From NCBI RefSeq assembly GCF_014170305.1, contig NZ_LZZT01000015.1, positions 372,001-436,000 on the forward strand: 64,000 nt of DNA. Direction: 5' to 3'. The notes beneath the pieces were generated by a model. The model made no database searches. It was not told the DNA's origin and saw nothing but the letters and a program-made list of their open reading frames with translations. Each line of letters starts with the position of its first letter. The first letter of the stretch is position 1. This DNA comes from Achromobacter sp. UMC71. GTDB lineage: Bacteria > Pseudomonadota > Gammaproteobacteria > Burkholderiales > Burkholderiaceae_B. Positions 34,349 through 43,835 of the stretch are shown here, one piece after another. Made by a program: the position numbers and the translations under genes.

Positions 34349-35500
34349 CTACGACAGCGCCGGCAACTCGACCCGGCGCATCAATTCGCGCCAATGCTGC
34401 GCCACCCGAGCCCGCACGCGCAAGTCGGCGCCCACCCGCTCGACGTCGACAAACTCGTAGCGCGGCGCGGCGTCCAACCGCTCCAGGCGTGGCAGCTTCA
34501 CCATACCCGCGGCGTCGCCCAACAGCATCGGCGCCTGGTAGATCAGCAACTCGTCGATGCAGCCCGCCGCCACCAGCGCGCCGCTCAGGCCCGCGCCAGC
34601 TTCGACGTGGATCTCGTTGAACTGCTGCGCGGCAAACCAGCGCATCATCGCCGGCAGGTCCACCCGGTCGGGCGCCTGGGCGGGCAACGGCACCACCCGC
34701 ACGTTTCTGGCCTCCAGCCGCGCCTGCTTGGCGGCATCGGCGCGGGCGGTGAACAGGATGACCTCGCCGCCGTCGATCAGGCGCGCGTCTTCGGGCATCT
34801 CGAAGCGGCCGTCGACCACCGCGCGGCGCGGCTGGCGTGGCGTCTGCACGCTGCGCACGGTCAGTTGCGGATCGTCCTTGAGCACGGTGCCGATGCCGGT
34901 CAGCACCACGCAGCTGCGGGCACGCCAGCGGTGGCCGTCCGCCCGCGCCTCGGGGCCGGTGATCCACTGCGACACGCCGTTATGCAGCGCGCTACGGCCA
35001 TCCAGCGACGCGGCCATCTTGAGCCACACCCATGGCAACCCGCGGCTCATGCGCGACATGAAACCGGCGTTGATGGCCAGCGCCTCTTCGCGGCATATGC
35101 CGGTCGTAACGGCAATGCCCGCCTCGCGCAGACGCGCCAGGCCCTTGCCGTTGACCAGAGGATTCGGATCGCCCAGCGCCACCACTACCCGCGCGGGCGC
35201 CGCGGCCAGCAGCGCATCCACGCAGGGCGGCGTGCGGCCGAAATGGCTGCACGGCTCCAGCGTGACGTACACCGTGGCCCCCGCCACCGATTCTCCCCGC
35301 GCCTGGGCATCGCGCAAGGCGCAGACTTCGGCATGCGGCCCGCCCGGCGGCTGGGTCGCGCCTTCGCCCAGCACCCGGCCATCGCGCACGATCACGCAGC
35401 CCACCCGCGGGTTGGGCGAGGTGGTGTACATCACGGTCTGCGCCAAAGCCAGCGCGCGCCGCATCCAGGTCAGGTCGTCGGAATCAGGGGTAGGCATCAT
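34349..35500 (-). CDS. ribD: Riboflavin biosynthesis protein RibD (deaminase/reductase)
   Basis: 383-aa bifunctional enzyme of riboflavin synthesis: the N-terminal domain deaminates the pyrimidine and the C-terminal domain reduces the ribose. The zinc deaminase motif HAEVCAL with PCSHFGRTPPCVDAL is clear at about residues 50-95; MSRGLPWVWLKMAASLDGR starts the reductase domain near residue 150. Two adjacent ATGs (35500, 35497) are possible. An open frame continues upstream on this strand but it is antisense to other genes and not coding. Confidence 0.95.
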   Translation of the reverse strand: MMPTPDSDDLTWMRRALALAQTVMYTTSPNPRVGCVIVRDGRVLGEGATQPPGGPHAEVCALRDAQARGESVAGATVYVTLEPCSHFGRTPPCVDALLAAAPARVVVALGDPNPLVNGKGLARLREAGIAVTTGICREEALAINAGFMSRMSRGLPWVWLKMAASLDGRSALHNGVSQWITGPEARADGHRWRARSCVVLTGIGTVLKDDPQLTVRSVQTPRQPRRAVVDGRFEMPEDARLIDGGEVILFTARADAAKQARLEARNVRVVPLPAQAPDRVDLPAMMRWFAAQQFNEIHVEAGAGLSGALVAAGCIDELLIYQAPMLLGDAAGMVKLPRLERLDAAPRYEFVDVERVGADLRVRARVAQHWRELMRRVELPALS

Positions 35501-35701
35501 GCCTGGGATTGTATGTCCGCCACGGACGGCAGGCACGGCGCGCACGCCGTGCCCGGACAGCGCTATGATCGTCGCGGGACGCTCGAAATCAATGTCCGTT
35601 TTAGGCCGATGCTGGTCTGGAGCCGGCCTCGCCGAGGGCCCGCACCAAGATGACAATACGTCACACACACCCTGAAATTCCACGGCACGGAGCCCGGAAC
35701 C

Positions 35702-36265
35702 ATGAAACAAGCACTGATAGTCATCGACGTCCAGGATTCCTTCCGGCAGCGTCCGTTTTGGGACGAATCGGAATATCCGGCGTTCGTCGCCCAGATTCAA
35801 GGCCTGATCGATACCGCCACCGCCCGTGGCATTCCGGTGCTGCAGGTGTTCCATGTCAGCGCCGCCAACGATCCGGCCAACCCCTTCTCGCTGGCTTCCG
35901 GCCACGTCAAGACCCTGGCCGAAGTGCGCATTTCGCCCGACGCGGTGTTCCACAAGACCGTGCATTCTTCGCTGTACGCCAAGACCGCCGACGGCTCGAC
36001 CCTGCAGGACTGGCTGACGGCCAACGGCATCGAGGGCGTGATCGTCAGTGGCATCCGCACCGAACAATGCTGCGAAACCACCACCCGGCACGCCAGCGAC
36101 GCGGGCTACAAGGTCGTGTTCCCGACCGACGCGACGCTGACCTTCGCCATGCAAAGCCCCTCGGGCCAGCACTACACGCCGGCCGAGATCCGCGACCGCA
36201 CCGAGCTCGTGCTGCAGGGCCGCTTTGCCCGCATCGCGCGCGCCGCCGACGCCTTCGCGCAATAA
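35702..36265 (+). CDS. Isochorismatase-like cysteine hydrolase
   Basis: 187-aa cytoplasmic hydrolase. The catalytic triad is visible: Asp in ALIVIDVQDSF, Lys in FHKTVHSS and Cys in the GIRTEQCCETTTR segment. Members hydrolyse amides or isochorismate; the substrate here is unknown. It is followed 10 bases later by a GlxA-type regulator that may control it. Confidence 0.92.
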   Translation: MKQALIVIDVQDSFRQRPFWDESEYPAFVAQIQGLIDTATARGIPVLQVFHVSAANDPANPFSLASGHVKTLAEVRISPDAVFHKTVHSSLYAKTADGSTLQDWLTANGIEGVIVSGIRTEQCCETTTRHASDAGYKVVFPTDATLTFAMQSPSGQHYTPAEIRDRTELVLQGRFARIARAADAFAQ

Positions 36266-36275
36266 GGCGGCCGCG

Positions 36276-37235
36276 ATGATTCCCGTGCACTTCGTGCTGC
36301 CCAGGGGAATCGTGCTGCTGGACGTGGCCGGCCCGGCGGAAGCCTTCCGCGTGGCCAACAAGCTCTGCCCCGACGCGTTCACGCAGCATTTTTGCGGCCC
36401 GTCCACCGAGATCGAAAGCGGCATCCCCGGCCTGCACCTGGCGCGCATCCAGCCGCTGCCCGACCAGCTGCCGCCAGAAGCCCTGGTGATCGTGTCGGGC
36501 GTGGTGGGCAAGCCCACCCGCCTGGACGAACCCGAAGCCCGCCGCATCATCGACTGGCTGGCCGTACGCCATCCGGCCGACGGCTTCACGCTGATGACCG
36601 TCTGCGCGGGCGCGCTGTTCGCCGCCGCGGCCGGCCTGACGCGCCAGCGCGACTGCACCACGCACCATAGCTGCCTGGAACAGCTGGCCGCCATGGACCC
36701 CACGGCGCGGCTGCACGACAACCGCATCTTCGTGGAAGACGGCAATCTGGTCAGCAGCGCCGGCATCACCGCCGGCATCGACCTGGCCCTGCACATGGTG
36801 TCGCGTCATTGCGGCCCGCGCGTGGCCAGCGAAGTGGCGCGCGACATGGTGGTCTACCAGCGCCGCGCCGGCACGGATTCCGCGCTGTCGCCCTGGCTGG
36901 AGCACCGCAACCACATGCACCCGGGCGTGCACCGAGTCCAGGACGCGGTCGTGCGCGATCCGGCCGCGGCCTGGTCGGCACAATCGCTGGCCGAGCAGGC
37001 GCACACCAGCCCGCGCCATCTGACGCGGCTGTTCCGCGAGCATGCCGGTTGCACGCCGATGGACTACCTGTATCAGATACGCGTGGCGCTGGCCCGCGAC
37101 ATGCTGCGCGAGACGCGGCTGAATCTGGAAAGGGTGGCGGAGAAATCTGGCTTTGGTTCGGCGCAGCACCTGCGCCGCGTGTGGCGCCGGTTCCAGCCGC
37201 AGACGCCCAGCATGGCGCGGGCGGAACCGCTGTAG
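36276..37235 (+). CDS. GlxA family transcriptional regulator (DJ-1/PfpI + AraC)
   Basis: 319-aa regulator. Residues 1 to about 175 form a DJ-1/PfpI amidase-like sensor domain with VCAGALFAAAAGL around the nucleophile-elbow Cys; residues about 225-315 form an AraC-type double helix-turn-helix (WSAQSLAEQAHTSPRHLTRLFREHAG, then VAEKSGFGSAQHLRRVWRR). The ATG 36276 start lies 10 bases after the hydrolase stop, so the pair is probably an operon with the regulator sensing the hydrolase's pathway. Confidence 0.92.
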   Translation: MIPVHFVLPRGIVLLDVAGPAEAFRVANKLCPDAFTQHFCGPSTEIESGIPGLHLARIQPLPDQLPPEALVIVSGVVGKPTRLDEPEARRIIDWLAVRHPADGFTLMTVCAGALFAAAAGLTRQRDCTTHHSCLEQLAAMDPTARLHDNRIFVEDGNLVSSAGITAGIDLALHMVSRHCGPRVASEVARDMVVYQRRAGTDSALSPWLEHRNHMHPGVHRVQDAVVRDPAAAWSAQSLAEQAHTSPRHLTRLFREHAGCTPMDYLYQIRVALARDMLRETRLNLERVAEKSGFGSAQHLRRVWRRFQPQTPSMARAEPL

Positions 37236-37314
37236 CCGCTGGCCTGGGTCAGGCCAAGGCCGCGTGGATCACAACGGCGCTCGGGCCCGCGTCGGCTTCG
37301 GCGGCGCCGCGGCC

Positions 37315-37794
37315 TTATTCCTTGCGCAGCTTGCCCGGCAGCAGCGGACCCTGCATCTCGCGGATCGCTTCGACGAATTCGCCGATGTCCTCGAAGCTCT
37401 TGTAGACCGACGCAAAGCGCACGTAGGCCACCTTGTCCAGCTTGCGCAGCTCGTTCATGACCAGTTCGCCGATGTGCTCGGTGGGCACTTCGCGCAGGCC
37501 GCTGGCCAATAATTGTTCTTCGATGCGGGCCACGGCCGCATCCACGTCTTCGGTGCTGACCGGCCGCTTGCGCAGCGCCAGGCTCAGGCTGGCACGCAGC
37601 TTGGCGGGATCGTAGTCGCTGCGGCTGCCATTGCGCTTGACGACCGACGGCAAGGCCAGCTCTACCCGCTCGTACGTGGTGAACCGCTTGTCACAGGACT
37701 GGCAGCGGCGCCGGCGGCGGATGGCGTCGCCCTCTTCCGAGACACGGCTATCGACGACCTGCGTTTCGGAATTGCCGCAAAATGGACACCGCAT
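37315..37794 (-). CDS. nrdR: Transcriptional repressor NrdR
   Basis: 159-aa zinc ribbon and ATP-cone repressor of ribonucleotide reductase genes. The N-terminal [15 protein letters not shown] and [13 protein letters not shown] supply the zinc ligands, and the ATP cone follows with [16 protein letters not shown]. It lies downstream of glyA on the same strand, a common arrangement in betaproteobacteria. Confidence 0.97.
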   Translation of the reverse strand: MRCPFCGNSETQVVDSRVSEEGDAIRRRRRCQSCDKRFTTYERVELALPSVVKRNGSRSDYDPAKLRASLSLALRKRPVSTEDVDAAVARIEEQLLASGLREVPTEHIGELVMNELRKLDKVAYVRFASVYKSFEDIGEFVEAIREMQGPLLPGKLRKE

Positions 37795-37852
37795 GTGTGA
37801 TCCCTGAAAACACGAAAAGGCAATAATTCGTCGACATTGTAACGATGAAACA

Positions 37853-37882
37853 AAAGGACGGCCCGTTGCGGAGCCGTCCTTT
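37853..37882 (-). terminator. Terminator-like hairpin after glyA
   Basis: AAAGGACGGC (37853-37862) pairs perfectly with GCCGTCCTTT (37873-37882) around a 10-base loop; on the minus strand TTT and then TTGTTT follow. It lies about 40 bases after the glyA stop and before nrdR, so it probably ends or attenuates glyA transcription. Confidence 0.75.
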
Positions 37883-37918
37883 GCGCGGGCCAGGCGGCTG
37901 ACGCCGCCGGGAGCCGTT

Positions 37919-39169
37919 TTACTTCTTGCCGTAGACCGGCAGGCGCGAGGTCAGCTCGTTGACGCGGGCGCGCACGGCAGCAATGTTGGCCTCGTCACGC
38001 GGGTTGTCCAGCACGTCGGCGATCAGGTTGGCGGTCAGTTCCGCTTCGGCTTCGGTGAAACCGCGGGTGGTCATGGCCGGGGTGCCCAAGCGGATGCCGC
38101 TGGTCACGAAGGGCTTTTCCGGATCGTTCGGGATGGCGTTCTTGTTGACCGTGATGTGGGCCTGGCCCAGCACGGCTTCGGCTTCCTTGCCCGTGATGCC
38201 CTTGGAACGCAGGTCCACCAGCATGACGTGGCTTTCGGTGCGACCCGACACGATGCGCAGGCCACGCTTGACCAGCGTGTCGGCCAGCACCTTGGCGTTC
38301 TTGACGACTTGCTGCGCGTAGGCCTTGAACTCGGGTTCCAGCGCTTCCTTGAAGGCCACGGCCTTGCCGGCGATGACGTGCATCAGCGGACCGCCCTGGA
38401 TGCCGGGGAAGATCGCCGAATTGACGGCCTTTTCGTATTCGGCCTTCATCATGATGACGCCGCCGCGCGGGCCGCGCAGCGACTTGTGCGTGGTCGAGGT
38501 GACGAAGTCGGCATGCGGCACCGGGTTGGGGTAGGCGCCGCCGGCCACCAGGCCCGCGTAGTGGGCGATGTCGACCATGAACAGCGCACCGTTTTCATGG
38601 GCAATGCGGGCCATGCGTTCGAAGTCGATATGCAGGGCGTAGGCGGATGCGCCGGCCACGATCAGCTTGGGCTTGTGCTCGCGGGCCAGTTGCTCGACCT
38701 GGGCGTAGTTCAGGACTTCGTTTTCGTCCAGGCCGTACGAGATGAAGTTGTACAGCTTGCCCGAGGCGTTGACCGACGCGCCGTGCGTCAGGTGGCCGCC
38801 TTCGGCCAGGCTCATGCCCAGCACGGTGTCGCCCGGCTTGAGGACAGCCATGTACACGCCCTGGTTGGCCTGCGAACCCGAGTTGGGCTGCACGTTGGCG
38901 GCCTCGGCGCCGAAGATCTGCTTCAGGCGGTCGATGGCCAGCTGTTCGACCACGTCGACGTATTCGCAACCGCCGTAGTAGCGCTTGCCCGGGTAGCCTT
39001 CGGCGTACTTGTTCGTGAGCTGCGTACCCTGGGCTTCCATGACGGCCGGGCTGGCGTAGTTCTCCGAAGCGATCAGCTCAATGTGCTGCTCTTGGCGAAC
39101 GTCTTCCTTCTGGATGGCGGCCCAGACGTCCGGGTCAGCCTTGGAGAGGGTGAGGTTGCGGTCAAACAT
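37919..39169 (-). CDS. glyA: Serine hydroxymethyltransferase
   Basis: 416-aa PLP enzyme that converts serine and tetrahydrofolate to glycine and methylenetetrahydrofolate. The PLP-lysine motif [12 protein letters not shown], the [16 protein letters not shown] segment and [12 protein letters not shown] are all present, at normal length. The upstream leader (39170-39260) has two 11-base direct repeats, noted elsewhere. Confidence 0.98.
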   Translation of the reverse strand: MFDRNLTLSKADPDVWAAIQKEDVRQEQHIELIASENYASPAVMEAQGTQLTNKYAEGYPGKRYYGGCEYVDVVEQLAIDRLKQIFGAEAANVQPNSGSQANQGVYMAVLKPGDTVLGMSLAEGGHLTHGASVNASGKLYNFISYGLDENEVLNYAQVEQLAREHKPKLIVAGASAYALHIDFERMARIAHENGALFMVDIAHYAGLVAGGAYPNPVPHADFVTSTTHKSLRGPRGGVIMMKAEYEKAVNSAIFPGIQGGPLMHVIAGKAVAFKEALEPEFKAYAQQVVKNAKVLADTLVKRGLRIVSGRTESHVMLVDLRSKGITGKEAEAVLGQAHITVNKNAIPNDPEKPFVTSGIRLGTPAMTTRGFTEAEAELTANLIADVLDNPRDEANIAAVRARVNELTSRLPVYGKK

Positions 39170-39388
39170 GACGGGGGATTCCTGAAGCGGGATGAGAGGA
39201 AACTGCGAAGAAAGGAAACTGCGCCCGGGCGGGTAAACCCGGATAATGACGAATAGTTTACCGCGTCACGCCGCTACTCTTGTCGCCAAAATGCCCCGAA
39301 TGGCGGCAAAATTCCCGGCAAGGATCCGAAATTTCAGGCATCCCGCCCGCAGCCGGAAAACGCACTCAACCCGACTTGAGAAACTTTC

Positions 39389-40027
39389 ATGCAAACCCAG
39401 ACCTTGATCGCCTACACCCTGGTCGCCGCCGTCAGCGTCGTCACCCCCGGCCCCGCCAGCATCCTGGCCATGCGCAATGGCGCGGCCGGCGGACTGCGCG
39501 CGGTGCTGCCGTCTTCGCTGGGCAACGTCACCGGCCTGTTCCTGCTGTCCGCCGCCGCCATGCTGGGCCTGGGCGTGGTGCTGCAATCGTCCGCGCTGCT
39601 GTTCGCGGCGCTCAAGATCGCCGGCGCCGCCTACCTGATCTACCTGGGCCTGCGCCACCTGCTGGGCCGCAGCAGCGTAGCCGCGCCGCCGCCCGATACC
39701 CAGGGGCGTGCGCCCCGCGGCGCCTGGGCCTTGTACCTGGAAGCCACATTCGTGGCGGGCCTGAATCCCAAGCCCATTCTGTTCTTCACGGCGCTGTTCC
39801 CGCAATTCCTGAACGCCGCCGAACCGCTGCTGCCGCAGTTCTTCATCCTGACCGGCATCTTCATGGCCATGTCGCTGCCGTCGCTGCTGGCCTATGGCCT
39901 GCTGGCGCGGCGCGCCCGCCGCCTGTTCCAGCAGCCGCGCGCAGTGCTATGGATCAATCGCGCCGTGGGCTCGGTGTTCGTCGCCTTCGGGGTGGCGCTG
40001 CTGCGCCTGAAGCGCGCGACCGGCTGA
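39389..40027 (+). CDS. LysE/RhtB family amino-acid exporter
   Basis: 212-aa inner-membrane protein with about six hydrophobic helices. The family motif SVVTPGPASILAMRNGAAGG lies at residues 16-36, and YLIYLGLRHLLG with a later GLNPKPILFFTALFPQF segment is typical. Exports amino acids or related compounds; substrate unknown. It ends just before a bidirectional terminator shared with the convergent PEBP-like gene. Confidence 0.93.
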   Translation: MQTQTLIAYTLVAAVSVVTPGPASILAMRNGAAGGLRAVLPSSLGNVTGLFLLSAAAMLGLGVVLQSSALLFAALKIAGAAYLIYLGLRHLLGRSSVAAPPPDTQGRAPRGAWALYLEATFVAGLNPKPILFFTALFPQFLNAAEPLLPQFFILTGIFMAMSLPSLLAYGLLARRARRLFQQPRAVLWINRAVGSVFVAFGVALLRLKRATG

Positions 40028-40053
40028 TGGACACTTACGTCGTCGCCGCCAAT

Positions 40054-40085
40054 AAAAAGGGCCACATTAAATGTGGCCCTTTTTT
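40054..40085. terminator. Bidirectional intrinsic terminator
   Basis: A near-perfect palindrome with A-tract, AGGGCCACATT and its complement AATGTGGCCCT, then a T-tract lies between the convergent LysE-family and PEBP-like genes. It can end transcription from both sides. Confidence 0.9.
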
Positions 40086-40100
40086 ACCCGAGCGTCGCGA

Positions 40101-40757
40101 TCAGGACGCCGAGGTCGCTCCGATCTGCTTGGGCGCCAGCTTCGGATTGAGGGTGTAGGTACCCGTCACCGACGCCTGGCCCAGCACGTGCTTCTGAATG
40201 GCCCGCAGCGCGTCTTCACCCGTGAAGGCGCCCTGCAGGTTCAGCGTCGGGACATCCAGCGCGTACAGCGTGAACACATAGCGATGCACCAGCGCGTCGT
40301 TCCAGGGCGGGCAAGGGCCGTCATAGCCGAAGTAGTCGCCGCTCATGTCGTGGTCATTGGCGAACCAGGACGAATACGAGTTGATGCCCTGGCGGGCGTC
40401 CAGCGGCGCCAGCGGGCCGCCCTTGCCACGCGGCGTGATGCCGTTGGAAAAGGCGCCCTCTTCGATGTCACGCATGCTGGCGGCCAGGTCCACCAGCACC
40501 CAGTGGAAGAAATCCACGCGCGGCAGGTCCGCGGAAACCTCGCGCCCTTCCTGGTTGACGTCGTCGGGTTTGGAGGGCACGTCCGGATCGTGGCAGATCA
40601 GGGCAAACGACTGCGTCCCCGCGGGCACGTCGTCCCAGGAAAATTGCGGGTTGTAATTGTCTGCCAGCGCGACGTGCGATTGCGCATCGATCTTGCCGAA
40701 GGCGTAGCGCTCCGGGATCGACTCGTGATCGGAAAAAGACAAACTCGAAAGTTTCAT
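40101..40757 (-). CDS. YbhB/YbcL family PEBP-like protein
   Basis: 218-aa protein of the phosphatidylethanolamine-binding protein family (Raf kinase inhibitor-like). Family motifs seen are FSWDDVPAGTQSFALICHDPDVP, FFHWVLVDL and YFGYDGPCPPWNDALVHRYVFTLYALD. Bacterial members have no settled function. ATG 40757 (MKLSSLSF) fits the family better than an in-frame start 24 bases upstream. No signal peptide. Confidence 0.92.
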   Translation of the reverse strand: MKLSSLSFSDHESIPERYAFGKIDAQSHVALADNYNPQFSWDDVPAGTQSFALICHDPDVPSKPDDVNQEGREVSADLPRVDFFHWVLVDLAASMRDIEEGAFSNGITPRGKGGPLAPLDARQGINSYSSWFANDHDMSGDYFGYDGPCPPWNDALVHRYVFTLYALDVPTLNLQGAFTGEDALRAIQKHVLGQASVTGTYTLNPKLAPKQIGATSAS

Positions 40758-40854
40758 GTCGTGCTCCTTGAAGTGCCGCAAAGGCGTCCCTGCCCCTGAC
40801 CGTGCCTCCAGCGTATCAAAAACTGCGCGATCACGGGTTCACAACCCTACGCGA

Positions 40855-42084
40855 TTACGGGTTCACCGTTACACGTGCGAACTTGCGCTTGCCCACCTGA
40901 ACGACGTAGGTGCCCGCGGGCAGTTGCAGCGACTTGTCTTCCACCCGGTCGCCATTGACGCGCACCCCGCCCTGCTCGACGTTGCGCTGCGCTTCCGAGC
41001 CCGACACGACCAGCCCAGCCTCGCGCAGCAGCTTCAGGATGCCCACCGGCGCCCCGCCCATGCTGACTTCGGGCATGTCTTCGGGAATCGCGCCGTCGCG
41101 GAAACGCGCCTCGAACGTGGCCAGCGCGTCGTCGGCCGCCTTGGCCGAATGGAAGCGCGCGATGATTTCCTGGGCCAGCATGACCTTGGCGTCGCGCGGA
41201 TTGCGGCCGTCGTCGATCGATTGCTTGAGCGCGGCGATCTCCTCCAGCGAGCGGAACGACAGTAGTTCGAAATAGCGCCACATCAACGTATCGTTGATCG
41301 ACATCAGCTTGCCGAACATCGAATCGGGCGACTCCGAAATGCCGATGTAGTTGCCCTTGGACTTGGACATCTTCTCTACGCCGTCGGTGCCCACCAGCAG
41401 CGGCATCGTCAGGATGCACTGCGGCTCCTGGCCGTATTCCTTCTGCAGCTCGCGGCCGACCAGCAAGTTGAACTTCTGATCGGTGCCCCCCAGCTCCAGA
41501 TCGGACTTCAGCGCCACCGAGTCATAGCCCTGCATCAGCGGATACAGGAATTCATGGACCGAGATCGGGATGCCGCCCTTGAAGCGCTTGGTGAAATCCT
41601 CGCGCTCCATCATGCGGGCCACCGTGTAGCGCGAGGCCAGTTGGATCATGCCGCGCGCGCCCAGCGGATCGCACCATTCGGAGTTGTAACGGATCTCGGT
41701 GCGGGCCGGATCCAGCACCAGGCTGGCCTGCGCATAGTAGGTCTTGGCGTTGGCCTCGATCTGCTCGCGGGTCAACGGCGGGCGGGTGCTGTTGCGGCCG
41801 CTGGGATCGCCGATGGTCGAGGTGAAGTCGCCGATCAGGAAGATGACCTCGTGGCCCAGGTCCTGCAGCTGGCGCATCTTGTTGAGCACCACCGTGTGGC
41901 CCAGGTGGATGTCCGGCGCGGTCGGGTCCAGCCCCAGCTTGATGCGCAGCGGCACGCCGGTGGCGCGGCTTCGGGCCAGCTTGCGGGCGAACTCTGATTC
42001 GACCAGCAGCTCATCGCATCCGCGTTTGGCAATACGCAGATCGGCTTCGACTTCGGGGGTAATGGGGGCTTCGGAGGGAGACAT
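40855..42084 (-). CDS. tyrS: Tyrosyl-tRNA synthetase
   Basis: 409-aa class I aminoacyl-tRNA synthetase. The HIGH-like motif appears as HLGHT near residue 50 and the second signature as KMSKSKGN near residue 240; the C-terminal S4 RNA-binding domain ends [16 protein letters not shown]. The length and KMSKS form match the TyrZ-like branch. Divergent from the M23 peptidase gene. Confidence 0.97.
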   Translation of the reverse strand: MSPSEAPITPEVEADLRIAKRGCDELLVESEFARKLARSRATGVPLRIKLGLDPTAPDIHLGHTVVLNKMRQLQDLGHEVIFLIGDFTSTIGDPSGRNSTRPPLTREQIEANAKTYYAQASLVLDPARTEIRYNSEWCDPLGARGMIQLASRYTVARMMEREDFTKRFKGGIPISVHEFLYPLMQGYDSVALKSDLELGGTDQKFNLLVGRELQKEYGQEPQCILTMPLLVGTDGVEKMSKSKGNYIGISESPDSMFGKLMSINDTLMWRYFELLSFRSLEEIAALKQSIDDGRNPRDAKVMLAQEIIARFHSAKAADDALATFEARFRDGAIPEDMPEVSMGGAPVGILKLLREAGLVVSGSEAQRNVEQGGVRVNGDRVEDKSLQLPAGTYVVQVGKRKFARVTVNP

Positions 42085-42187
42085 TTTCAGGGGGGCCGCG
42101 ACGGCTTTAGCCGATAAAAAGGTGTAAAAAGTGACGAAAACTATCGAAAATTCTAGCCGAATCAGCTAGGATACCGCCCTAATCATA

Positions 42188-42214
42188 CGCAACTGTCATA
42201 TATACGCAGTTGCG
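42188..42214. promoter_or_regulatory. Inverted repeat between tyrS and M23 peptidase gene
   Basis: CGCAACTG (42188-42195) and CAGTTGCG (42207-42214) flank an AT-rich 11-base centre in the 261-base divergent intergenic region. It may be a regulator site or part of the peptidase promoter; no regulator can be named. Confidence 0.4.
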
Positions 42215-42345
42215 CTTCGGTCTACCACCCGTTTGTTCACAAGTTGCGCCCCGCGCCAGCCCCTGCCCCTGAAATATGTGGCGCGCGGGGGCCGTTCGTG
42301 TCACGCACCCTGCGAGCTCATGCCACCTGAGAGGGTATCTTCACG

Positions 42346-43755
42346 ATGAATCGTGGCCTCCACGACCTGGCGAGCAGCATCAAGCGCAAAGTTGCTGCCG
42401 TGTTTGCGCCCGTCGAACCCAAGCCCCATCGCTCGGGACTTTTCCGCCGCACTCTCCTCGTCACCGCCATCGGTTTGTTTGCCGGCGCCGCCGCCCTGGG
42501 CATGGTGCAGCAACCCGACCGCAGCGAACTCCCCCCCTCCCGCATCATCCAGAGCGTCCTGCCGTTGACCTCCGAACAGGTCGAAGTCAGCACGCCGAGC
42601 GCCGCGCCGTACATCAGCGAAACCCGCATCCGCGCGGGCGACACGCTGGCCGCCGTGCTGCAGCGCCTGGAACTGGATTCGCCGGATCTGCAAACCTTCC
42701 TGACCCACGACGCCAGCGCCCGCAGCATCTACAAGCTGTACCCGGGCCGCTCCGTGCAGGCCGCGACCGACGCGGAAGGCAACCTGATCTGGCTGCGCTA
42801 CATCCACACCCCCGGCAACGAGGCTGACGGCCAGGTCGTCACCCGCATGCTGCACGTGGCGCGCACCGGCGATGGTTACAAGGCCGAGGAAGTCACCGAA
42901 AGCACCGATCGCCAGACCCGCGTCGCCGTGGGCACGATCCGCTCGTCGTTGTTCGGCGCCACCGACGCCGCCGGCATCCCGGATTCGGTCACCATGCAGA
43001 TGGCCGACATCCTCAGCGCCAAGATCGACTTCCTGCGCGACCTGCGCCAGGGCGACCAATTCCGCGTGGTCTACGAAGTGCGTTCGCACGACGGCCGCTA
43101 CGCCGGCGCCGGCCGCGTGCTGGCCCTGGAATTCATCAACGGCGGCAAGACCCACACCGCCGTCTGGTTCAGCGCCGACAACAAGACCGGCTCCTATTAC
43201 GACTTCGACGGCACCAGCCTGCGCGGCGCGTTCCTGCGCACCGCCCTGAAGTTCAGCCGCATCAGCTCCACCTTCGGCATGCGCATGCACCCCATCCACA
43301 AGACCTGGACGGGACACAAGGGCGTGGACTACGCCGCGCCTTCGGGCACGCCGATCCACTCCACGGCCGACGGCACGGTGGAATTCTCGGGCTGGCAGAA
43401 CGGCTACGGCAACGTGGTCATCGTCAAGCACTACGGCAAGTACTCCACGCTGTACGCGCACCAAAGCCGTATCGCGGAAGGCATCACCAAGGGCTCCAAG
43501 ATCTCGCAGGGCCAGCTGCTCGGCTACGTCGGTGCCACCGGCTGGGCCACTGGCCCGCACCTGCACTACGAGTTCCGCGTCGACAACCAGCCCATCGACC
43601 CGCTGTCGGTCGACCTGCCCGTTGCCCGCACCCTGGAACCCGCCGAAGTCCGCGCCTTCAACCAGGCCGTGGCTCCGTACAAACAGCAGATCCAACTGCT
43701 GACCGAGTTCCAGCAGACCCTGCCCGACGCGCTGACCAACGTGGCCAGCCGCTAA
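42346..43755 (+). CDS. M23 family murein endopeptidase (MepM-like)
   Basis: 469-aa cell-wall hydrolase, probably anchored in the inner membrane by a helix at about residues 34-52 with its catalytic domain in the periplasm. Residues about 95-130 (RIRAGDTLAAVLQRLELD) resemble an OapA/LysM-like domain. The LytM domain (about 310-425) has H-x-x-x-D in GHKGVDYAAPSG and the H-L-H motif in GPHLHYEF, so the zinc site is complete. It cleaves peptide crosslinks to allow growth. Confidence 0.94.
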   Translation: MNRGLHDLASSIKRKVAAVFAPVEPKPHRSGLFRRTLLVTAIGLFAGAAALGMVQQPDRSELPPSRIIQSVLPLTSEQVEVSTPSAAPYISETRIRAGDTLAAVLQRLELDSPDLQTFLTHDASARSIYKLYPGRSVQAATDAEGNLIWLRYIHTPGNEADGQVVTRMLHVARTGDGYKAEEVTESTDRQTRVAVGTIRSSLFGATDAAGIPDSVTMQMADILSAKIDFLRDLRQGDQFRVVYEVRSHDGRYAGAGRVLALEFINGGKTHTAVWFSADNKTGSYYDFDGTSLRGAFLRTALKFSRISSTFGMRMHPIHKTWTGHKGVDYAAPSGTPIHSTADGTVEFSGWQNGYGNVVIVKHYGKYSTLYAHQSRIAEGITKGSKISQGQLLGYVGATGWATGPHLHYEFRVDNQPIDPLSVDLPVARTLEPAEVRAFNQAVAPYKQQIQLLTEFQQTLPDALTNVASR

Positions 43756-43783
43756 GCAGCCCCGTCCGCATGGCGCACCCGCA

Positions 43784-43818
43784 AAGCGGCCCGCATCTCG
43801 ATGCCGGGCCGCTTTTTT
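43784..43818 (+). terminator. Intrinsic terminator after M23 peptidase gene
   Basis: AAGCGGCCCG (43784-43793) pairs with CGGGCCGCTT (43805-43814) and is followed by a run of six T that includes the last two stem bases. It lies 18 bases before the anmK start, so anmK needs its own promoter or read-through. Confidence 0.85.
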
Positions 43819-43835
43819 CTTAGGCGGACCTATTC

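Noticed and set aside
34349-36796. Open frame that extends ribD upstream to 815 codons
   Set aside because: The upstream part is antisense to the isochorismatase and GlxA genes, has no family pattern, and the RibD N-terminus starts clearly at 35500 or 35497.
39197-39223. Direct repeats AGGAAACTGCG (39197-39207 and 39213-39223) in the glyA leader, considered as a riboswitch or operator
   Set aside because: No glycine or other riboswitch core can be recognised; a single pair of short repeats is not enough.
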